DNA from: Oreohelix idahoensis | Lineage: Eukaryota > Mollusca > Gastropoda > Stylommatophora > Oreohelicidae | Assembly: GCA_024509875.1 (NCBI GenBank) | Contig: JAMPIV010003442.1 | Span: 186,001-250,000 of the forward strand | DNA length: 64,000 bases | Direction: 5' to 3' | Shown: in pieces, positions 23,929 to 34,245 of the stretch | How positions within the stretch are numbered: position 1 is the first letter of the stretch | Layout of the letters: each line of letters starts with the position of its first letter | The notes under the pieces: generated by a model | The model's database searches: none | The model's input: only the letters and a program-made list of their open reading frames with translations | What the model was told of the DNA's origin: nothing | Program-made: the position numbers and the translations under genes

Positions 23929-24883
23929 GGAAGAGATGAGGAAAGCCAAAGTAGAAATCCTGGCTTTAACAGAAACAAAGAAAAAAGGACAAAGAGTTAT
24001 GGATCTCGATGGCGACACGCTGCTCTATAGTGGTGTCTGCACATTTGAAAGAGCTAAAGGGGGCGTGGGTTGTATTGTGGCCAAAAACCAAAGGGATAGT
24101 ATCAAGGGATGGAACATTGTCTCGGAACGCATTATGGTCCTAAAACTAAAAGAAGGAGAAACCATAGTCAACCTTGTCATTGTGTATGGGCCGAATGAAG
24201 ATGAGCGAGCAGAGGTCAAGGAGGAATTCTTCGAGCTGCTTCAAAGGACAGTGGACGACTGCCTTGACGAAGAAATTCTGCTCTCTGCTCAAGAATTTCA
24301 ATGCCAGAGTTGAAAATGACCATGCTAAATGGGGTGGAGTTATCGGAAGATATGGAGAAGATACTCTTAATACAATGGAAAGCGACTCCTTAGGTTCTGC
24401 ACTGAGCAGAATCTGATCATTACAAACACAAAGTTCCTCCATAAGCGCATACATGTGTACACTAGGTGTGAGCCAACAAAGAATGAGAAGTCAGTGATCG
24501 ACTATGCCATAGTTAGGAAGAGCTCATTCAAGTGTGTCCGGAATGCTAGAGTGTGGAGGGGGCCAGAGATTGGAAGTGACCACTACTTATTTACAATTAA
24601 AAGAACAACTGAAAGAGTTACTCGGCCTAGAAACTGCCTAACATCACGCAAGAAGCTAAGTAAACGAACAATGGAAACAAGCATTAAGAACTACAAGCTG
24701 AGAGAGCCAGAAGTGAAGACCAGATACCAGGGGCTTTTTGCTAAAGCAGTGAAAAACACAGAACAACAACCTGATGACCTGGAAACACTCTTGCTGGAAT
24801 TCAAGCAGAAGCATGTGGTGACACCTTGGTGGACAGATGAGGTTAAAGAGGAAAATAAGAGAAGAAAAAGGCATGGAAACTAT
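23929..24883 (+). pseudogene. LINE-A endonuclease domain, broken
   Basis: Continues the frame begun at about 5929. Visible: L-A-L-T-E-T-K (catalytic glutamate), G-G-V-G-C-I-V, N-L-V-I-V-Y-G-P-N, then after frame changes near 24285-24420 the conserved G-S-D-H motif near 24578 (I-G-S-D-H-Y-L-F). Family role: nicks target DNA for target-primed reverse transcription. It is cut into several frames, so inactive. A basic linker ends at the insertion starting about 24884. Confidence 0.8.
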
Positions 24884-25508
24884 CTTCCCTTCCAGTCATT
24901 GCTGACCATAGAAGCGTACCTCCCGAAATAACTTTCGGTGGCACGAGGTTGGGCAGTTGTAGATCGAGCTGTTGCCCATGCAGCAAGACCCGGCCTGGAC
25001 GTCAGAGGAACGGTCTTGCCGTTACAGTCTGACACCAGTAGCAACCGCCTGTCACTAGTAGGATACGGAGCTTGTCCTCCAATCCATCTTTCCCTTTTAG
25101 TCATTACTGACTATACAAGGGATACAGACGCCTCGAGAACAGAGAGTCTGCGGGAATGCCGGACATTTTGCGTCCCTTCCAGTCATTCCTGACTATATAA
25201 GTGACGCAGACACCTCGAGACCCAAAGGTCTGAGGGGAATGTCGGACATTATGCGTCCCTTCAAGTCATTTCTGATTTTATAAGGGACGCAGACACCTCA
25301 AGGCCCGACGGTCTGAGGAGAATGCCGGACTGTGTGAACGATATCTGGGAACGGACACACATCTCTCTGTCGTGGTTACAGATACTGGGAGGGTCCCGAG
25401 ACGGGGCACCACGCACAGTCGATAGAGACAGAAGTTCGCCTGGTAAGCACTGACTTTATAATGGGCGCGGACACCCCAAGGCCCGACGGTCTGAGGAGAT
25501 ATACATAG
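24884..25508 (+). repeat. Insertion with about 83-bp tandem units inside LINE-A
   Basis: Interrupts the LINE-A coding region between endonuclease and polymerase (edges approximate). It contains three consecutive units with landmark CAGACNCCTC at 25125, 25207 and 25290 (spacing 82 and 83), each ending in TCTGNGGGGAATGCCGGACA-like sequence followed by GCGTCCCTTC(C/A)AGTCATT. A partial unit starts at the left edge (CCTTCCAGTCATTGCTGACC, about 24889) and another lies at about 25450. No inverted ends or ORF. Class unknown. Confidence 0.6.
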
Positions 25509-27387
25509 GAGCTAAAAACACACCAGGAAATACAGAGAATATATGATACTCAGAACAATGTGCTAGCAGCAAAACAGAAGTCCTGGGAAGAATTTGGAGA
25601 AAAGCTAGAAAGCAATGCGCAAGAAAACCAGAAATTGTTCAATAAGACCCTAAATAACATGAGGAAGGAAAAAGAATGCCTTCTTAAATTTATAAAGGAC
25701 AAGCAAGGCAAATTGCTTACTGTCCCAAAAGAAGTAATGGAAAGATGGAAAGAATATTATTCAGAGCTCCTGGATGGTGAGCAAGGTCAAGGTCAAGTGG
25801 TTGATAACCACTGACCCAGAAGGGGAAACCAATAGCGATGAAGATGACATAAAAATGGAAGAACTGAAGGCAACACTGGAGAAAATCAAGAGGGGCAAAG
25901 CAGCAGGACATGATGGCATAACACCAGAAATGGTTAAGTACATGGGAGCAGCAGGCGACCTATTACTCCTAAGGGTCCTACAGGCAGCTTGGTGCAACAA
26001 GACCATACCAAAGGATTGGGAGATTGCCATAATAACACAGATTTTCAAAAAGGGTAACAACCGACAATGTGGAAACTTTAGAAGCATATCCCTTCTCAGT
26101 GTCACTGGTAAAATCTACTCTAGAATACTGGAGCAGAGACTCAGACGCCTAGCTGAGCCACAAATGGATGAGGTCCAGTGTTGCTTCCAAGCAAATCGAA
26201 GTACTCAAGACCTAATCTTCACACTCAGACAGCTGAGTGAAAAGGCCCTTGAGTATAAGAGTGAGATCCATCTTTGCTTCTTAGATCTGGAAAAGTCATT
26301 TGAAAAGGTCCCCTGGAACAAACTCTGAGACTGTTTGGCAAGGAAGAACATTCCAACACCTCTGATTCATGCTATACAGAGCTTCTACAAGTCTTGCAGT
26401 AATTATGTGAGGACGGCAAACCGTAAATCAGAAGAGTTCAGGACCACCACTAGTGAAAGACAAGGTGATATCCTGTCACCTTATCTTTTCATACTCCTCA
26501 TGGACGATGTCATCAAGGCATGTAAGGAGAGAACAAGAAAGTATTCAGTGGGGTACTGGAAGATGAGACAGGTCTGTATAAGCTGGAATTTCCTGATGAT
26601 GTTGCCCTGATTGCTAAATCAGAGGCACATCTTCAATCCAACCTGCAAGCCTGAAAGGAAGAGCTGGAGAAGAGAGGGATGATCATAAACAGCTCGAAAA
26701 CAAAAACCATGGTGATATCCCGAGAGGAAAGAAGACATCAGATTAAGCTGGGAGAATAGGTCCTGGAGCAGGTCGACCACTTTAAATACCTTGCAGCTGT
26801 CATAGACCGGAAGGGAAGCATCAAAGAAGAGTTGGCTACCCGAATAGCAGCAGCTGGGAGACTTTTTCAGGCCATAAATTGAGGATTCCTCAGAAAGAGA
26901 GAAGTTGGTAAGAAGACGAAGATGGCTGTATACCGCTCCACCTATGTTCCAGTCTCGGCGTATGGATGCGAGTCATGGGCAATGACTACAACCCACAAAA
27001 GATAGATCTAAACCTCAGAAATGAGGTATCTAAGGATGGTGGTTGAAGTAACAAGAAGAGACATTGTCCGCAACCAGACGATACGTCACGGCCTAAAATC
27101 ACACCCCCTGCAGACCCAAGTAGAACAGTCCCAACTGAGATGGTTTGGCCATGTCTGCAGAGTTGGAGAAGATCAGCAACCACTGCAAGCATGGGAAGCT
27201 AAGAGCCAGGGATCCAGACCTCAAGGACAACCCAAAGTCCGCTAGGAGGACAACATTAGACTATCTTTGTAGGACCGAGGACTAGAATGGAACCAAGCCA
27301 GGAAGAAGACAGCCGATAAAATAGTATGGCGCCCTCTCTTACAAACCTCTACACCTCACGGTAGAAGAGGAACGACTAAGTAAGTAA
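25509..27387 (+). pseudogene. LINE-A reverse transcriptase and 3' end, broken
   Basis: Resumes LINE-A coding in several frames. Landmarks: G-K-A-A-G-H-D-G-I-T-P-E (finger), F-K-K-G-N-N-R-Q, F-L-D-L-E-K-S-F-E-K-V-P (motif A, normally F-x-D-x-x-K-A-F-D), R-Q-G-D-I-L-S-P (motif B; an acidic residue replaces the usual C), and F-P-D-D (motif C, A to P). The C-terminal F-G-H-V-C-R motif lies near 27150. Stops and shifts occur near 25790, 26328, 26610 and later. The 3' end is a short (TAAG)n tail followed by the duplication GTAATAAA (27388-27395). LINE clade uncertain. Confidence 0.8.
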
Positions 27388-27541
27388 GTAATAAAGTGAC
27401 TGTCGATAAAAATGATACCCACGTGCCTGAGGATTATACTATTCGTTCAGTATTCGAGTTTGGCTATTCATCTGTTGATGTTTACGATTTACACCCCTAG
27501 CTCAGAGCGTGGTATGTCTCAATGATAGAAAAGACTCGTAT
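27388..27541 (+). repeat. Interspersed repeat R1, copy 1, right part
   Basis: Continues from 5718. The block AAAGTGACTGTCGATAAAAA through TTTACACCCC matches 34183-34245 plus 36106-36160 in copy 2. It ends in a GCTCAGAGCGTGGTATGTCTC segment whose relative lies at the left side of copy 2 (33703-33747). Confidence 0.7.
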
Positions 27542-28449
27542 AATATTTGGCGGCCAAGCCAACAAGTCGCCGAGCTACCAAGCCCATTTTTGATGGCCAC
27601 AGCAAACAAGCTAACCAAACAAGCCGTTTTTCAAAGAAGATGCCCATCGTACACATCTTATCACGCATGTTATGAGGAATCGTGCCTATCATACATACGT
27701 AGCAGTAACGCTGCTGTTCGAGAGAAAGCCGCTATATATTAAAGCCAGTCTTGATATTTTATGACTACAGTATCCTTACCATCACTACGAGCAGATTCCA
27801 ATATTACTGTTGTCATTGCCACGTCGGATAAGGTCATTGCTGTCAAGGTGACCTAAACGGTCGAGTACCATTTACTACCACATATACAGACAAACACAAA
27901 GTCGTTGTGTGAAGAACGTCGTTTCAGTTTCATTCGTCAAGATCTGCTTTAGTTCAAGACTTCGAGTTCACAATCATTTGGACATTTGCGATATAACTTC
28001 GTATATTGACGTCTCACACCCCTGTTCGTGGTGTCTACATCGGCGTGTCGTATTTATAGTTACCGTATAGCTTCGTGGTGGTACCTACGCCTATCGATTG
28101 ACACGGATTTTCATACGATTGTGGCAGTAGAGACCGATTCCAGCGTCTCTGATGACGCATCTGCATCTTATTGTGGGAGGATCTAATACAGATAAGTACA
28201 ATTGTGTTGTTACTATTGGTCATATAATATCTTCCGTGCATTCCTGTCTCTGTTTCTATCTTATTTGTTGCATGTTATTTATGTATTTTCATTGTGGGTG
28301 GTTGGTGGGAGATTTGGACAGTGTACAGTTGATGATGTCGCTATTTAAGGCCATTCTAAAGGATTTGTGCCAATATAATTTATTCCTACAGAGGCCCAAC
28401 AACATTTGCTGTAATATTCTGCGCTCTGTTTGAATATATTATATTGTTA
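27542..28449. other. Unassigned DNA
   Basis: No recognised element. There are small ORFs on both strands (up to 93 codons) without motifs. The sequence is of moderate GC and not obviously repetitive. Confidence 0.4.
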
Positions 28450-29030
28450 CTAGCAATAACCCGTCAAACTTGACGGGTTTTTAATTATAGTGTGCTGTTT
28501 CCGTTCCCGGATGAGCAGACAGAAGTACATTCTTAGAGTGTTTTTGGTTTCTTTCCATTATACAGTGTAATCAAACTGTTCATGAACACCGTCATTTGAA
28601 CGCTTTTCTTTGTTGATTTAACTATTTTTGGGAGAGTATATATAATGGAAACAATACAATTTTTCAACACGATTGCATTCCTCAGCTGTGACCAACGTAC
28701 ACACGGCGAGAATTATGTTATTTTTAGATTCAATTTAACAGTTCTTTGGTGACAACATTTCGTGTGAATGTGCGTGGATTGTTTTCAAAGAGTGTTCCCT
28801 GATAATTTTTAAATAAATGATAATTTTTACGCACTTTTCCATTGTCGAGCGCTACTAATTTCGCGAAAGAATTAAAAAAAACAAACCAAAGTATTTGTTT
28901 TATATAACACCCACGCCGCGCAAGTTGCACACCGTGCGTTGTGCACTTTTTTTTTCTGGCGCGAGTCACTATTTTGAGTGAGACCGACCGACGTAACATA
29001 CATCGGTAATTATGTTATAGTGTTAGAAGA
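28450..29030 (-). mobile_element. Helitron-like non-autonomous element, copy 1
   Basis: Read on the minus strand, the 3' end has a perfect 10-bp stem hairpin (AACCCGTCAA / TTGACGGGTT, 28458-28479) followed by ATTG and the terminal CTAG, next to a T. The other end begins TCTTCTAAC after an A (29031). This fits Helitron rules: A|TC...hairpin...CTAG|T, no inverted repeats and no target duplication. There is no Rep/helicase ORF. It is about 85-90% identical to copy 2 by eye. Confidence 0.75.
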
Positions 29031-29359
29031 TTAGATATTTTAGTTGTGACGTCACGTTTTTGTGTACTGTAATCTACGTCATTTCATGACCTTATTGTAT
29101 TCGATTATTGTTTGAACTCTGTCATTTTCAATCTTACTATCTTTTGTATCATTTATACTCTTCATATATATTCGGATCAATCTCGTTTTGTCTTTGTTAT
29201 TTAGTAGTGGTCGCTATTGTTTTATTTTATCTGAAGACATTAATATTGATGTACGGTACTGTTCGTTAGGTCTCCTTGGCTGCTTCCACTATTGTCTTTA
29301 TCGTCAATGTATTCGTTATACATTCTCCTTTGACTATCGTTATCATTATTATTTAGATA
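29031..29359. other. Unassigned spacer between Helitron-like copies
   Basis: About 330 bases of AT-rich sequence. I see nothing coding or repeated. Confidence 0.4.
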
Positions 29360-29997
29360 CTAGCAATAACCCGTCAAACTTGACGGATTTTTAATTATAG
29401 TGTGCTGTTTCCGTTCCCGGATGAGCAGATAGAAATCTATTCTTAGAGTGTTTTTGGTTTCTTTCCATTATACAGTGTAATCAAACTGTTCATGAACACT
29501 GTCATTTGAACGCTTTTCTTCGTTGATTGTAACTATTTTCGGGAGAGTATATATAATGGAAACAATACAATTTTTCAACACGGTTGCATTCCTCAGCTGT
29601 GACCAACGTACACACGGCGAGAATGATGTTATTTTAGATTCAATTTAAAAGTTCTTTGGTGACAACATTTCGTGTGAAAGTGCGTGGATCGTTTTCAGAG
29701 AGTGTTCCCTGATAATAAGTGGTTTTAACAAAAAACTTTCAAGTTTTCATGATTTGTACATCGGGTGAGGGCTCATGCACACCAATTTTTACGCACTTTT
29801 TTTTTTGTCGAGCGCTACTAATTTCGTGAAAGAATAAAAAAAATAAAAATAAAACCAAAGTATTTGTTTTATATAACACCCACGCCGCGCAAGTTGCACA
29901 CCGTGCGTTGCGCACTTTTTTTTCTGGAGCGAGTTACTATTGTGAGTGAGACCGACCGACGTAACACATATCGGTAATTATGTTAGTTGGGATGGGA
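29360..29997 (-). mobile_element. Helitron-like non-autonomous element, copy 2
   Basis: Same orientation and same CTAG terminus (plus strand ACTAG at 29359-29363). The hairpin at 29368-29389 has one stem mismatch. Homology to copy 1 runs to about 29985. The opposite end is near 29992-29997, where GA is followed by T. It carries about 65 bp (around 29715-29785) absent from copy 1. No ORF. Confidence 0.7.
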
Positions 29998-30284
29998 TAT
30001 TCGTGCGTTCTGGAAAGAACGAAATCTTGGTACAGAATGCATTGGTTGGTAAGCTATAAACCTATATTATTATAATACATTTGTATGACTTCGTTGGAAG
30101 CGAATATTAAAATATATATATATGATGACGGTTTTGTGATGTGTCGATCGGACAGTGTTTCAAAACATTACAGATTTATTGAGGGCTATTGTTACTGCTC
30201 CAGGTACATTTTTGTATGTACCTGCAAGGATACTTGGAGAGGAGATGGGCACCGCCAAGCAAACCTCTTGCCCACTGAAATGCT
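29998..30284 (+). other. Probable 5' UTR of RTE-type LINE
   Basis: Lies between the Helitron-like copy and the 1022-codon ORF. It probably holds the LINE's internal promoter and 5' UTR, but the exact 5' end and target duplication were not found. Confidence 0.5.
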
Positions 30285-33200
30285 ATGATGGAAAGTCAAC
30301 TCAGTAATAATTTGCCGGATCGGCCGATGCCCGGATTAACAACGACCGCGCTCTCATTGCCCCTTGAGAGTGATAAGTCAGCGAATGGGGTACAAACACC
30401 TGTTTTGAAACTTCCAAGAGAAAGCTTTGTTGTTGGAACTTGGAATGTACGCACGCTATATGCGTGTGGAAAAGTCAAAGAACTAACGCATGAACTTGTT
30501 AGATACTCGTGGGACATCCTGGGCCTAGCAGAAGTCAGATGGACAGGATTAGGTGAATCAATAACGGATGATGGTCACAAAATTTGGTTTAGTGGAGATG
30601 AGTCTAAACATCAGCATGGAGTAGGTTTTATCGTACATAAAGATAGATTGAACTCTGTCATCAGCTGCACCCCAATAAATAGCAGGCTTATCACCATTCG
30701 TATTGCAGCACATCCAAAGAACATCTCCATCATACAGGTATATGCCCCCACTACTGACTATGAGGATGAGGCAATTGATACATTTTATGACAATCTGGAT
30801 GAAGCAATTAAGAAAATTCCAAAGAAAGATCTTCTCATCGTGTTAGGTGATTGGAATGCTAAAATAGGTCCAGATGCATACGGTCACTGGGCTGGTACAG
30901 TAGGGAAATTTGGGACAGGAGAAACCAACGATCGAGGACTAAGGCTACTAGAATTTGCCAGCAACTATAAACTAACCCTTGCAAATACACTATTTCCTCA
31001 TAAGTTATCAAGAAGAACAACGTGGCATGCCCCAAAAACTGAGATACATGGCCAAATTGATTTTATTCTTGTATCCAAAAGATTCAAGTCCAGTATTAAT
31101 AAAGCCAAGACTAGGACTTTTCCTGGCGCTGACATTGGTAGTGATCACGACATGGTATTGATGACACTCAAGCTTAAACTTAAAAAGAACTATAATCAAA
31201 ACAGATTTTCTCAGTTAAGATTCAATTTAGACAAACTGAAAGATCCAGAAATCGCGGGAATCTTTGAGGCAACTGTTGGAGGAAAATTCGCAGCTCTCAA
31301 CTTTTTGGAGGATGATATCAACTCAATCACAGAGAACATGAAAGACGTGCTCATTGAATCAGCAACAGAAATACTTGGTAAAAGAAAGAAAATAAACAAA
31401 CCATGGGTTACAGATGACATTCTAAAGTTATGTGATACACGGCGGGAAATGAAAAAGGTTAAGAAAGAGGTTCCTGAAGCAGCATGGCAATACAGTATGG
31501 TGAACAAAAATATTAGGAAGAAAATGAAACAGGCCAAAGAAAAATGGGTAGCTGATCAATGTGAGTCCATTAATGCGGGGCTAATAAAAGGTAACAGCAA
31601 GGCAGTTTTTGACACATTAAGAAAACTATCAAAACCTCAACAGCCCAGGGTAACTGTCATAGAAGATAGCAATGGGGCTCTGCTCAATGAAAAAACAGCT
31701 GTAACGAGAAGGTGGACAGAATATTGTAAAGAATTATATAACTGTAAACTTGACACTGACTTAGGCATATTAAACAACATTAAGTGCGAAAACAGGGAAC
31801 TCGGAAATGCAGCAATATTACGGGAAGAAGTGGAAGAGGCTATATGTTCGATGAAAGGAGGGAAGTCACCGGGTGTGGATAATATACCAGCAGAGCTCTT
31901 GAAATATGGAGGACCAGATATAGTAAAAATCATGACAACAATTTGCCAGAAGATATGGAGTACAAAAAAATGGCCAAAAGAATGGACGCAGTCATTAGTA
32001 ATACCGCTTCCAAAGAAAGGAAATCTAAAAATGTGCAAGAACTACAGAACCATTAGCCTTATTAGTCATCCAAGTAAGGTAATGTTAAGGATACTTTTGA
32101 ACAGAACAAAACAAAAATCAGAAGAAATCTTGTCAGAGGAACAGGCTGGCTTTAGACCAAAAAGAAGTACCTCAGAACAAATCTTCAATATTAGATTACT
32201 TATCGAAAAACATCTCCAACATCAACACGATTTATACCATAACTTCATCGATTTCACAAAAGCCTTCGATCGAGTCTGGCATGAAGGCTTATGGCAAGTA
32301 ATGAGAAAATTCAATTTTGATACCAACATCATAGATATCATTGAAGCACTATACAAGGACGCAAGCAGTGCTGTTTTTGTAAGCAACGACATTGGAGAAT
32401 TTTTCAAAACAACTGTAGGAGTTCGCCAAGGATGTATCCTGTCACCAGTGCTCTTTAATATATATCTAGAACATATTATGCAGGAGGCTCTCTACGATTA
32501 TAAATCAACCATATCGATTGGAGGCCGACCTCTGTGCAACCTACGTTTTGCTGATGATATTGATCTGATAGCTGGATCAGAATCAGAACTTCAAGACATT
32601 ACCTCTAGACTGGAGAAAGTAACAAGAACTTATGGGATGGAAATTAATATAGAAAAAAGCAAGATATTGGTGAATAGCCATAAGAAACATGTTCCGACCA
32701 ACATTACGTTAAATGGGCAAACGTTAGAAGAAGTTAACACCTTTAAATATCTCGGGTCCACTATATGTAGTGATGGAAGATCAATTAAAGAAATCAAGAC
32801 AAGACTTGAGATGGCCTCAGCTGCCATGGCAAGGTTGAATGTGATCTGGAAAAGTAACATCAGTTTTTCTGTGAAGATCAAATTATACAAATCACTTGTA
32901 TTATCTATTCTCTTGTATGGGTGTGAGGGCTGGACACTCACTGCAGATACGGAGCGAAGGATTCAGGCTTTCGAGCATAAATGTTATAGAAGAATTTTGC
33001 GCATTTGCTATAAAGAGCACAAAACAAATGTCTATGTTAGAGAGAAGATAAACACCTATGCAGGCCACCAAGAACCACTTTTGTCAATAGTTAAACGTCG
33101 AAAGCTTGCCTGGTTTGGGCATGTAACTCGTCATGACTCCCTTTCGAAAACGATCCTTCAGGGAACAGTCGAAGGTAAACGGAGAAGAGGAAGGCAGAGA

Positions 33201-33353
33201 AAATCCTGGGCTGATAACATCAAAGAATGGGCAGGACACGGTTTTTCCACACTTGTACGCATTGCTGAGGATAGAGAGCAGTGGAGGACCCTGTCTGCTG
33301 ATGCTTCCACCATGGCACCCCTACGACCCATGACGGGTTACGGGCTGAGATGA
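30285..33353 (+). CDS. RTE/BovB-type LINE endonuclease-reverse transcriptase
   Basis: Single uninterrupted ORF of 1022 codons from the ATG at 30285. Endonuclease (about residues 45-300): G-T-W-N-V-R, A-E-V-R-W-T-G, Q-V-Y-A-P-T, L-G-D-W-N-A-K, Q-I-D-F-I-L, G-S-D-H-D. Reverse transcriptase (about 500-780): G-K-S-P-G-V-D, Q-A-G-F-R, F-I-D-F-T-K-A-F-D (motif A), R-Q-G-C-I-L-S-P (motif B), F-A-D-D (motif C). The C-terminal region has Y-G-C-E-G-W, F-G-H-V-T-R and K-R-R-R-G-R-Q. All catalytic residues I can check are present, so the protein may be functional. It is followed at once by a (GAT)/(AT)n tail, normal for this clade. Such proteins are often misannotated as craniofacial development protein 2-like; this is the mobile element. 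Confidence 0.93.
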   Translation: MMESQLSNNLPDRPMPGLTTTALSLPLESDKSANGVQTPVLKLPRESFVVGTWNVRTLYACGKVKELTHELVRYSWDILGLAEVRWTGLGESITDDGHKIWFSGDESKHQHGVGFIVHKDRLNSVISCTPINSRLITIRIAAHPKNISIIQVYAPTTDYEDEAIDTFYDNLDEAIKKIPKKDLLIVLGDWNAKIGPDAYGHWAGTVGKFGTGETNDRGLRLLEFASNYKLTLANTLFPHKLSRRTTWHAPKTEIHGQIDFILVSKRFKSSINKAKTRTFPGADIGSDHDMVLMTLKLKLKKNYNQNRFSQLRFNLDKLKDPEIAGIFEATVGGKFAALNFLEDDINSITENMKDVLIESATEILGKRKKINKPWVTDDILKLCDTRREMKKVKKEVPEAAWQYSMVNKNIRKKMKQAKEKWVADQCESINAGLIKGNSKAVFDTLRKLSKPQQPRVTVIEDSNGALLNEKTAVTRRWTEYCKELYNCKLDTDLGILNNIKCENRELGNAAILREEVEEAICSMKGGKSPGVDNIPAELLKYGGPDIVKIMTTICQKIWSTKKWPKEWTQSLVIPLPKKGNLKMCKNYRTISLISHPSKVMLRILLNRTKQKSEEILSEEQAGFRPKRSTSEQIFNIRLLIEKHLQHQHDLYHNFIDFTKAFDRVWHEGLWQVMRKFNFDTNIIDIIEALYKDASSAVFVSNDIGEFFKTTVGVRQGCILSPVLFNIYLEHIMQEALYDYKSTISIGGRPLCNLRFADDIDLIAGSESELQDITSRLEKVTRTYGMEINIEKSKILVNSHKKHVPTNITLNGQTLEEVNTFKYLGSTICSDGRSIKEIKTRLEMASAAMARLNVIWKSNISFSVKIKLYKSLVLSILLYGCEGWTLTADTERRIQAFEHKCYRRILRICYKEHKTNVYVREKINTYAGHQEPLLSIVKRRKLAWFGHVTRHDSLSKTILQGTVEGKRRRGRQRKSWADNIKEWAGHGFSTLVRIAEDREQWRTLSADASTMAPLRPMTGYGLR

Positions 33354-33468
<115 letters not shown>

Positions 33469-33480
33469 TATCGGTACCCG

Positions 33481-33690
33481 AAACAAAGCAAATAAATCAA
33501 ATACGTCGAGTTTAGACGACTTTACGGAACAAGGCAGGAAACTTTCCTTGGAAGCAATTGCCCTTAAGGATTATGTTCAGTCGCAAATGGATAGACAACT
33601 TGAAAGAGAGAAATTAAAAAGAGACGACAGACTTGAAAGAGAGAAATTGAAATTAGAACTTGAAAAAGAAGAAAGACTTGCAAGAGATAA
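33481..33690 (+). pseudogene. Fragment of SCAN-type Gag coiled coil
   Basis: Encodes a peptide starting N-T-S-S-L-D-D-F-T-E-Q-G, then L-E-R-E-K-L-K repeats. It resembles the N-terminal coiled coil of the Gag proteins at 8.9 and 17.2 kb. It has no start codon of its own and no capsid part, so it is a remnant of a third Gag lineage next to R1. Confidence 0.55.
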
Positions 33691-34245
33691 ATTACACCCC
33701 AAGCTCAGGGCGTGGTTTGTCTCAATGATACAAGAGACTCGTATCGTCATAGATATCAACTCGTAAGCTGTTGAGGGGTTTTTTGCACACCATATAGATC
33801 GATTTCTTTTGAGATCATATGCTGCACAAAAAGACACGACTGAGTTTGAATTGTATGCGTATCAGCGCAGATGACGTGAGCATGTTTGTATTAGTGACAT
33901 GAACATTGTTTTTACAGGACGGTTGTGTCTTTATTATTGGATCATGTCGTACTGGACTGATATGACTGTGTTAAGGAACAATGAGCAGTTAGAGAATTGA
34001 AACATTATATGGAAAAATATATATGTTAATTGTAGAAGGATTACAAATACTTAGAATGCAGCCAGGATCTTGGAATGGATGCCTGCTCATTGAAATTTAT
34101 GTTAAGATATTAAGATGATTATGTTCGACACGATAAATTGACGAATGATCAGCTGAGTCAGGGAGAATTGTTTTACGATTGATAAAGTGACTGTCGATAA
34201 AAATGATACCCACGTGCCTGAGGATTATACTATTCGTTCAGTATT
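33691..34245 (+). repeat. Interspersed repeat R1, copy 2, left part
   Basis: Matches copy 1 in the order GCACACCATATAGATCGATT, ACGACTGAGTTTGAATTGTA, GTGTTAAGGAACA, and AAAGTGACTGTCGATAAAAA, up to TCAGTATT where a LINE interrupts it. Here the sequence between TTTTACG and AAAGTGACTG is uninterrupted, which shows the empty site for LINE-A in copy 1. It resumes at 36106. Confidence 0.7.

Noticed and set aside
30285..33353. Host 'craniofacial development protein 2-like' gene
   Set aside because: The frame carries both endonuclease and reverse transcriptase with a LINE tail; that name reflects a known misannotation.
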